Assembly: GCA_032622095.1 (NCBI GenBank)
Contig: CP136066.1
Coordinates: 67,280,278 to 67,344,277, forward strand
Direction of reading: 5' to 3'
Length of the DNA: 64,000 nucleotides
Source of the DNA: Siphonodentalium dalli
Taxonomy: Eukaryota > Mollusca > Scaphopoda > Gadilida > Siphonodentaliidae
Every line of letters begins with the position of its first letter. Position 1 is the first letter of the stretch. The notes under the pieces are model-generated. The model saw only the letters and a list, made by a program, of their open reading frames with translations, did no database searches and was not told the origin of the DNA. This document shows positions 56,148 through 64,000 of the stretch, in pieces. Position numbers and translations under genes: made by a program.

Positions 56148-57347
56148 TCACATTAACATTGTATTGTTTTGGCGTATCATCAGCCCCAAGACTTCTGCAC
56201 AGAGGAGGAAAATATACGGTGATATTGGGTCACCCTGGCGGCAGCCTCTCCCTAATATAAAGCTCTGAGAAATTTGACTATTAATCAGAATAGATGAGCT
56301 GGCATTATCGTACAAAATTGATAGCCATTTCTTTATGGCATCTCCAAAATTAAAAAGATCAAGACATTTTCTTATAAATGACCAGGAAACAGTGTCAAAC
56401 GCTTTTTCAAAATCGATAAGGAGTAGTAGGCCAGATTTATTTTCTTGCTTTGTCCTGTGAATTACGTCATATATTAGTCGGGTGTTGTCTCCTATATACC
56501 CACCAGCTAAAAACCCAGTTTGATCGGGATTGATTATAGATGGGAGCACACGTTTTATTCTGTTCGCTATGCATGACGAGGCTAGTTTGTAAGATGTATT
56601 CAAAATGGAGATTGGACGCCAATTTTTTAGCATCTGTCTATTTTTATCCTTTTTTGGAATCAAAGTTATAATACCTTGCTTTTGTGTGATTGATAGTTCT
56701 CCCACTGAAAACGATTCATTGAGCGACTCTGTTAAAAGAGGACTTAAGTCAGACCAAAAGAATTTATAAAATTCATAGGTGTATCCGGATGGCCCTGGGC
56801 TTTTATTATTTTTTGTGTTCTTAAGCGCGTCTGTTAATTCTTGTAAGGTTAAGGGTCCTTCAATACTCGAGGCCTGCGTAGGGCTTAATTTGGGACATGT
56901 TCCATCTTTAAGAAGGGAGTTTAGATCGCGATCGTCCATTGACCTATATGAGTATAAATTAAGGTAAAAATTTCGGGTTTCTTTCATAATATCGTTTTGT
57001 TTCGTGATTTTATTACCATTCGCGACTGTCAGGCTGGTCAGGCTTTTGGAGATGTAGTTACGTTTTTCTAAATTTAGAAAATATTTTGTTGGTTGTTCGC
57101 CTTCCTCTATCCATTTAGCGCGAGATCTAACCATGGTTCCGCGGATTTTTTCTTTTCGCATTGCTTCAATTTCGACTTCTATTTTTTCCAAGTCTTCCAT
57201 TATTTTCTGTTTTTCATCAGAGATGTTGGATTCAAGATCTGAAATAATTTTTGCTTTTTTTGTTGTCAGATTTTTCTCCATTTTTGTTCGCTCACGTTTT
57301 CGATTTGCGGAAAAGCGTATGGTGGCGCCTCTGATATCAAGTAACAC
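56148..57347 (-). pseudogene. Tx1/L1-type reverse transcriptase, truncated before YADD
   Basis: 399 codons open. After a Lys/Glu-rich coiled-coil linker come RSRAKWIEEGEQPTKYFLNL, EKRN, a SPGPSGYTYEFYKFFW block, GIITLIPKKDKN, NWRPISILNTSYK, GFLAGGYIGDNTR, LLLIDFEKAFDTVSW (first catalytic Asp) and GRGCRQGDPISPYIF. This is fingers and palm up to motif B of the Tx1/L1 clade. The frame then ends (RQNNTMLM) with no YADD box, thumb or C-terminal zinc motif, so it cannot polymerise DNA. It probably continued from the endonuclease frame. Confidence 0.9.
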
Positions 57348-57567
57348 TGCGTCGAGGAAAAGTCGTTTTCCAATGGAACATTGTTTCTTACTTTCCTTTT
57401 CGTTTACATTTGTGGAGTAAGAATATCTAATTTTATTTTCAGCTATGATCGATTTTACTAAATCAACATATTCTCTTCAGAAGAGAATTATTAAATTTCC
57501 AAAACCCTGGACCAGTCTTGATGTCACTGACGTTTAATGAGAGTGAAATAATAGAATGATCTGATTT

Positions 57568-58245
57568 TTACCCGGGTAAAATTGCCGGTTCTTCTCCAGT
57601 TAGATTAAGGAGGTCCTCGGAGATTAAGAAATAATCTAGCCTCGCCATTTTAACTGGGGATTTCCTTCTCCACATGTAACGTCTTTCCTGTTTATTAAAT
57701 AGTCTCCACACGTCAACTAGTTCAAGGCTGCCGGCAAGGTCAACAACTTCATTTATGGCATGGGGGTTATTTATATGCTTGTAGTTATAAGTGTCTAGCT
57801 CTTGTTTCTGAACAAGATTCCAGTCTCTACACATGATTATTTGCGTATTTCCAATCTGGGTAATTATTTTGTTTAGGTTAGAGTAAAAAGCTGGATTATC
57901 ATTATTGGGCCCATATAAATTCACCAAACTTAAACGTATATTTTCTATGGTTATATCAAGTATAATACAATTTCCACCAGAGTCTTTATATGTTTCGTGA
58001 ATACTATACTCAAAGTTGTTTCGAAATAGAATAGCAACACCTCTAGCCTGGGAAGAGTATGATGCCATTATTGCTTTGCATCCCCATTCTGCTTCAATAC
58101 ATCTTTCCATGTGATTAGTGAAGTGTGTATCTTGCAAACAATATATAGATCCACCAAGGTTACGGATGTGATGGAAAACATCTCGGCGTTTATCGGTTTG
58201 GTTAAGTCCACGGCAGTTCAGAGAAAAAACTTTTATATTACTCAT
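57568..58245 (-). pseudogene. LINE endonuclease domain of ORF2 (N-terminal part)
   Basis: ATG at 58245. 225 codons show the APE-type fold: KVFSLNCRGLN (Asn), IYCLQDTHF (Asp where Glu is usual), GVAILFRNN, LVNLYGPN, IIMCRDWNLV (Arg where GDFN/GDWN is usual) and MARLDYFLISEDL. It ends with an in-frame TAA just after a Leu-Pro-Gly, where related elements continue into an SDH motif. That motif is still visible out to about 57540, after which a frameshift near 57475 leads to the reverse transcriptase frame. Two lesions and the altered motifs mark it as dead. The role in intact elements is to nick target DNA. Confidence 0.88.
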
Positions 58246-60189
58246 TATAGATATGCGGACGCCCTAGCTGTCGAACCAGACACATGGTATGTAGTGGCAC
58301 ACATGGTACATATATATATAATATTATGGTACATTTTGATGTCACATTCATTCGCACAAAGAAAAGAGATACAGACATAACAAAGGTGGAGTACATAAAC
58401 GGAGAAAACAGAGACATATACAACCGGCTAAAGGTCGTTGTCTGCTTGGATGGACAACACCGACCGTCCAGTGGTGGCAACATATACTATAGGTTATGTT
58501 ATTTGGATTGCCACAGCCCGAGCTAGATTTATTAGTTCAATGCGACTTGCATTTGTTTCTTACTTTATATTATTACTATACTTTCCAACACGATGAAATA
58601 AAACCAAAGTGAAAATTTTATTATGAGAAGATCGGATAGATAGTTAATGGGCTGAGGCACACGACATGCTTATAGGCATATGTATAGTATATATAGTATA
58701 GTGAAATAAACTAGTCGAATTAGGAAACTCTATTAAGTGTGTATTCAATTATAAATTTTTGGAGTTATGAAACAGCATCTTAAAAATAGTCTATTCATAA
58801 CGCATCCATCTCTAGGTAGACAGTATACCGTGCTTTTTGTATATTTGTAGACTTCGGGACTGATTTGTGGATACAGAAAATTAAGACAAGGAAAAATAGT
58901 AGTGCACATGTTATATCTGAATAGTTTCATTTTTATACATTAAAAATAACAAGAATGTGTACAGTACTTTACAACGTGGAAATGACACCAACTCATTCCT
59001 TGATAAAACAGTAGCACATTTATTAAATCTGGACGTTTTTCTTGTTTGGTGAGGCTAAATATAGATAGATACCCGGCCGGCAAACCGATCGATAATGCAC
59101 ACATTCCATCAATAATTAGCACTCAGCATACACGATTGATTATGTGAGTTTGCTCGTGTGACATCCGTAGTTATGTCAAAGCCCAGTTGTTCGGTGCGTT
59201 TGTTTTTTGTGCTAATTCGGAAGGTTCCCGGCCGCAGTCGAACTATGTTTTGGAATAAAGTTTGTCATTTGGACTCGGATTTTTGGATCTGTTATTGTGT
59301 TCCTGAAATAAGGATTATTTTCGAGAAGTCTTTCTTTAATAATAAAATAACTGGATGTAAATAGTCGAGTTATTTGGACATTGACTAGTTGATGGAATGC
59401 AAAACAAGAAAAGGTCGAATCGCCGAGTGTTCAACAGCGTTTAACTGTTAACAGTGTTTAAGGTGCTTAGGTATTTACTATACACAACTATAACATGCAC
59501 ACTATGTTTTTATTTTGTCTCTACATGTATGGATATGTTACAATATTGGGGTCATTTTTTGGTTCAATTTAGATAATATTATGATGATATTGTGTACTAC
59601 AATGTACTGTAATAAGGTAATGCGATATAATATTTAACTCATTCCATATTATATGGCAGTATTCGAGCTATGAGATAAGGCTTCGATTATGTTTGGTAGG
59701 GATCGTACAATTATAATAAATGGGAATTAGGGATTATATTAATTCATGTGTGACATTTGTGGGTATTAAGATCACACTGGAAATCACGTGAATGGATTGG
59801 GGAGAAATTCTGATATTATATAAAAGTTGTATGCTATATATTAGCATAGTATATAATATTATAGTGATATGGTCTCAATATAATACTGAAAACAATGGCA
59901 TTTGCATGACTGATTCCAATTAAGCTATAAAATAAGATTGTATTTGGTAAGGTATATTCAAGAAGGGTGAGGCAATTTTCCACAACTGGGGTGTCAGGGG
60001 TTGGGATAATTGTATGAAGTGGAGGGGTTTTTTGTATCATTAGATATATATGGTTAGAGTAGGGTGGGGTTTTATGATATCAGTGAAAGTTTAGTTAGGA
60101 ATGGGGTTTTCAGTGTGACAATTTGGGATCTCACATGCTAGAAAAATACAACATATTTACATATAAATAGCATCTGAACACATCTAAAC
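58246..60189. other. 1.9-kb stretch between ORF1 and ORF2 of the LINE
   Basis: Longer than usual for a Tx1/L1 intergenic region. No coding similarity, terminal repeats or target duplication were found, so it could be an insertion or an unusual long spacer. It contains TATA-rich tracts (58310-58320, 58680-58700) and GGGGTTTT-like G/T-rich sequence near 60020-60110. Confidence 0.45.
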
Positions 60190-61104
60190 GTATCAAGTAT
60201 CTTGTTCAGCTCCTCCTCAGTGCGAAATTTTACAATTTTTCCAGCTTTAAGTAAAGTTTGCCATTTGTTAGCCAAGAGTTTTGCACACATGTAGCTTTGT
60301 ATGCCTTGGTCAGTAGTTCATGGTTTAGTTTTGTGGCATCTTCAACATCTTTAGGCAGCTCTTGGCCTCAATCACATCATACTTCGTAAACCGGTTCAGG
60401 AATTTAACAATGATTGCTCTCGGTTTGTCTCTCTTTTGTCTACTTTGTGGCTGATTGTCTTTACCTTGATAATTGTCGTTAAAGTTTTTACCTATTCTGT
60501 GGCACATGTCAATTTCACCCACCGCGAGGTCTAAGTTGAGAGGTTTCTTGAATAGTTCAAGCACTTTCCTTCGACAATCTATAGCCGTCTCATTGGAATC
60601 CGCCTCCTCTATACCGAAAATTCGAATGCTGTCTTTTCTTCCCTGTTGTTCCAAATCATTATAATTATATTTCATTTTCCCCAGTTCTTGTGCCATTTCA
60701 TTTTCACGTTTTTCCAATAGTTCTAATTTGTTATTCTTTTCCTTTTCAAGCACCTTTATTTTATTTTCGAAAGCTGTAACTTTTTCAATGAACGCTTCGA
60801 GAATGTCTTCCTTGAATTTGCTAACTATGTGGCCAAATTTTTTAATCTGGGACTGTTGTTCTTTAGAATAAGAGTCATGGTTCTTTGTCGATGCTTCAGT
60901 TAGTGCATCAACTCTTGCAATCAGGTTTTGCAGCTGTTTAGGAATATCACCTAAAATAGGCGACGGAGGGGCAGCACCCGGTTTATCCATAAATTCTTCC
61001 ATTGTAAGTTGTTTCTTGGGTTCAGGATTAAAACTATCTTCACTATTAATTGTTGAATTTGAGTTATTGTTATTTTTCTTGGAATGTTTCCTTTTCATTG
61101 TCAT
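60190..61104 (-). pseudogene. LINE ORF1: coiled-coil / RNA-binding protein, one frameshift
   Basis: ATG at 61104. The 259-codon frame has a basic N-terminus (KRKHSKKNNNNSN), a Pro-rich PGAAPPSPILGD, and a long coiled coil about residues 60-150 (LQNLIARVDALTEAS, FENKIKVLEKEKNNKLELLE). An RRM-like domain follows (DSIRIFGIEEADSN, IDMCHRIGKN, PRAIIVKFLNRFTKYDVIEA). The frame stops at 60325. In a shifted frame ATKLNHELLTKAYKAT and LTNGKLYLKLEK, typical of the ORF1 C-terminus, follow to about 60190. The family packages LINE RNA. Confidence 0.85.
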
Positions 61105-61356
61105 TTGTGTTTTTGTTTACATTCAGATATTCAAAATGGCAGCCACGACTGGGCGGTCGTTGAAGTCCAGAATTAAACACCGAAATTGGGCATCACCGTT
61201 CCTCTGCTAAACGTTGGTTCTCTGATTAATCATACCTTCTTCGTTTTTGGAGCAGTTCCTATCTATCTAGAACACCGATCCCCTTTTCGTAGCTTAAAAT
61301 ATTACTTTATTTGGACTATGCGTCCTACCGCTGCAACGTCATAACCGGAAGTGTTC

Positions 61357-64000
61357 TAGATAATTTAATTGCCTGATTGAATGAGCAGCTTATAATTTGT
61401 GTGTAATAATTGCTTTTCGTAATTAGAAAATATCTGTATTAATTTATTTTAGCTGCTCGTAAATTAATTTTAATGTAAAATAACATTGTATGTGGGGTGT
61501 ATTAATTTAACGGGAAATAGCATAAGATCAATATCCCATTAAATACCGTCATCACAGGTGTTACACGCAGTTAATCATTAACGCGGACATTCCGTTTGTT
61601 GAATAGCCTGGCTAAGTAATACGATCGTGATTCAGTTGTTCGACTTGTCAAGACATTACCGCGGACAATCCGTTTGATTGATAGGTTAATAGAGGAGCAA
61701 CGTAAGACAACTATCATAAACAGATAATAAGATCGGAACTGTCACAAGTGACTATTATTATAAGGCGGAAAATCCGTTTATTTTTATCAAGTCATAGCAC
61801 AGGTGAGTATAGATAATGGCAGCCAACGCAGTCTCAATACATTATTGCACCTTCGAAGACTTGTGATATATAGTAATATAGTGGGCAATGGTGAGAAGTC
61901 TGCGGGGAAGATCATACATTACAGGGAACAGGTAGGTGACATCGAGAATGTCAAAACATTGTCCAAGATACTCGCCCCCCAACTGTGCCCAAATTCAAGG
62001 GTCATTTGACTTTAGCCCAGCCATGGAGAGGCTGGATTACTCTGAGGAGGAGTTTGAAGAACCAAAGATTTCCAGCTCTCCGGTCATTTCAAAATGTATG
62101 AATGATAACTGGAAGGGTAAGGTAAATAGGGTCTCAGAGCAAGAAAAGAAAGATTTGATGGCAGACATAAGCAGGGATGCAAAGAGACCGAGCAAGAGAG
62201 AGAGAGGCAAAGAGACATCAGCAAATAGAAGATCGAGACAATCGACCAAGAGATCTCAAACACGAAGATTGGCTTGAAAAAGTAAATAGAGAATGGAAAG
62301 AACTAAACGATCGAAAGAGACAAACTGAAAGGGAACGCGAACAGAAAATACCTAATCGCTATAGCCAAGGTGTGGGTTAAAAACATATGCCAATCGTTAT
62401 CGGCCTCTCGTTGAACAATCTGAAAATACTTCAACAATAAATAAAATAAAACATGATTTCCATTGTTTTCAATGCACGTTCGCGTAGCGCACAAATATTA
62501 TGTATTCCATTCTTATCATTACCATTATGCAAGATACGATGAATAAGTATTCATCTCTTTCAGACGATATATTTTCATTCATATCGAGGAATGTAGCGTC
62601 AAATTTGCAAACGTGGACTTGGTGCTGCCAGCTATATCATTAGAGAAGACCCACCAAAAATCATTATATACTGCAGGTGAACTCCTATTATATTGATGTC
62701 AGATATACCAAGTCCTAAAACAATATCATTTTCGCAGCATTATGCCCATTTTATGACTAAGACAATTACATCTTTTCAACTAATATTTGATTTATCACAA
62801 TTGGATGCTTTCTGGATGATCAGGTAAACTCGTTACGCAGTTAGCACGAACAAACAGAAAACAAACTAAAACAAATCAAATAAAAAAACTAGAAGAGCCT
62901 TTACATTCTAGCTATAAATATTTATTTGTTAATAGCCGTTTCGTAATAAAGGGTTTCACAGTAAATAATGAAGGTAGCATGCAGCTCGAGAGTGAATGAT
63001 ATATATCATGATTGACTGCCATTTAAGATAGGGGTGGTTCTATTTCTAAAATATTATGGTATGGAATACGTGTGGTCGTTTAATTGTGTCAAATGTTTTA
63101 TTTAATAATGTAGTTCGATGTTGGAGATGGTCTCAGGTCGATATTAAATGAATTTAGTGACTTTTGTGAGCCAATTTCGCAGTAACTGGAGAACGGATGT
63201 TCTCTTGAAAGAACACACGCCGTACATGATAAGCATGAATCATACCATATTCGAAGCAACATTATGCATTAAACAGTTACTGCTACTGTTCACGTTTGTG
63301 TGAGACGGGCATTTGTCGTCCGCTCGAGACATGGAATGCCACCAGAAGGCTTGACATTCCATGCAGACCAAGAGGGTTGACATATCATCCGCTCTCATTG
63401 AACGAAAACAACGGTGACAACTTTTTGTGTTATCCGTCAAAGGCTTGACGAATAGGTTCCGCCAATGCGATGAAGTTCCCCCATCAGAATGGATCAGAAC
63501 ATCAAACAGTTCCCAGGTTTTAAACAGGCGTAATATAATCTATATACGGGCATAGCTTCATCTAACAGTAAACAGTTACTGCTATTGTCCACGTTTGAGT
63601 GAGAGCGGGGCATCGAATGCCACCAGAAGGCCCAACGAAACATGATGTATGAACGAAACAGTTATAAGAAACATATTGTCATCTTTTAATAAAACTATCA
63701 ACGATTGTGCGAAGTTATACCACCATCTCAGTCTACAACTAATAATGATCCAAGAGACGTACACAAACGAAAGGTAGATATGTACACCAAAATGTCAAAG
63801 GATACTACAAGCAGGGAACATGTGGTAGAGAAGTGTGTTTGGCCAGCCAGCCACATCAGGTAAAAGCTTTCTGCGAGCAGCTGTATGAAACCTCATATAT
63901 TCAAAAGAATCACAGTCGCTTCCATATATATATTCTTAACACACGATGTGATGAATAGTTTTCCATGCATACATAGCTATAACTTCTAGAATATATAATC
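61357..64000 (+). repeat. long repeat copy B (runs off the window)
   Basis: Homologous to repeat copy A, but without the MITE and the LINE, giving both empty sites (62341-62344 and about 62486-62690). It begins TAGATAATTTAATTGCCTG. The three GCGGA-NWW-TCCGTTT words are at 61583-61597, 61661-61675 and 61765-61779. It continues to the last base. It sits immediately upstream, in plus orientation, of nothing else visible; its left neighbour is the 5' end of the Tx1-type LINE. Confidence 0.93.
61816..62277 (+). pseudogene. Gag-like ORF with helix-hairpin-helix, broken (copy B)
   Basis: Same gene as 25494-25990. After the ATG at 61816, the helix-1 region is destroyed by a small insertion with a stop (ACTTGTGATATATAGTAATATAG, near 61859-61881). 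The NGEKSAGKIIHYRE hairpin and the rest survive. The downstream frame (FDFSPAMERLDYSEEEFEEP and onward) keeps a Trp codon where copy A has TGA, but is frameshifted near 62185. The two copies carry different lesions, so both died independently after duplicating. Confidence 0.6.

Larger units (their letters stand above)
56148..61340 (-). mobile_element. Tx1/L1-type LINE, dead, missing 3' half of reverse transcriptase
   Basis: Minus strand: ORF1 (61104 to about 60190), an intervening 1.9 kb, ORF2 endonuclease (58245-57568), reverse transcriptase (57347-56148), then loss of similarity before the YADD box. LINE copies usually lose their 5' end. Here the 5' part is kept and the 3' part is gone, so deletion, recombination or premature internal priming must have removed it. 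The 5' junction with repeat copy B lies between 61110 and 61357. Confidence 0.88.

Noticed and set aside
63240-63440. Minus-strand frame with CHRC, CMEC and H/C residues resembling a zinc finger, also present in copy A near 33540-33690
   Set aside because: Starts at a non-ATG codon, lies in non-coding repeat and runs antisense to its Gag-like ORF. Preservation is explained by the high overall identity of the two copies.

Overview
This is eukaryotic, intron-bearing, AT-rich DNA with almost no intact host gene. It is a repeat-dominated stretch of an animal genome. The repeat types and protein fossils point to a marine invertebrate, most likely a lophotrochozoan and probably a mollusc: Tx1/L1-type LINE ORFs, a hAT-type MITE, Harbinger debris, a (GGAC)n-tailed repeat, and receptor-like ~168-bp and ~140-bp degenerate tandem repeats. 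The species cannot be fixed from the sequence. I see no operon, CRISPR array or prokaryotic signal.

Layout. 1-2.8 kb: no gene seen. 2.8-4.0 kb: remains of a C-type lectin-like gene, with a TATA-like site, a last exon carrying an in-frame TGA, and a poly(A) signal. 3.9-5.3 kb: two foldback repeats. 5.8-6.4 kb: a dead Tx1-type reverse transcriptase fragment. 7.2-9.2 kb: a diverged direct duplication. 10-18.3 kb: stacked repeats, comprising a CGAC-rich MITE-like block, a ~140-bp degenerate array, a (GGAC)n element, a palindromic AACGAC cluster, and four head-to-tail LINE/SINE tails. 18.3-19.3 kb: a copy of dispersed family X and an exon encoding an integrase zinc-binding (H2C2) domain. 23.2-24.5 kb: a hAT-type MITE with a perfect 8-bp target duplication.

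25-34 kb and 61.4-64 kb: two copies (A and B) of one long repeat that carries a broken Gag-like ORF with a ComEA-type helix-hairpin-helix. Copy A was later hit by a MITE (about 25996-26549) and by a near full-length 5.8-kb LINE (26900-32738). That LINE is flanked by a perfect 205-bp direct repeat, while copy B preserves the unoccupied site. 35-36.5 kb: the longest family X copy, with an internal 58/62-bp minisatellite.

37-52.4 kb: a dense graveyard of recombination-protein fossils. It holds a Pif1-type helicase C-terminus, two ORFs sharing an FDNNQ motif, a PIF/Harbinger transposase, a PHD-like finger, an exon with a recurrent uncharacterised domain, and a tyrosine-recombinase-like C-terminus. 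Embedded here are two long foldback elements, 41014-45437 and 46479-49209. Both end in CACAC-type termini, have arms of 540-780 bp, and are bordered by 5-bp direct repeats. They look like one undescribed foldback family. 53-54 kb: a 23-bp minisatellite and a reverse copy of family X. 56.1-61.1 kb: a dead Tx1/L1-type LINE on the minus strand, missing its 3' half.

The parts do not form a pathway. They record nested transposition: family X was invaded by the foldback element and the (GGAC)n element, and repeat copy A by a MITE and the LINE. In each case a second copy in the window shows the empty site.
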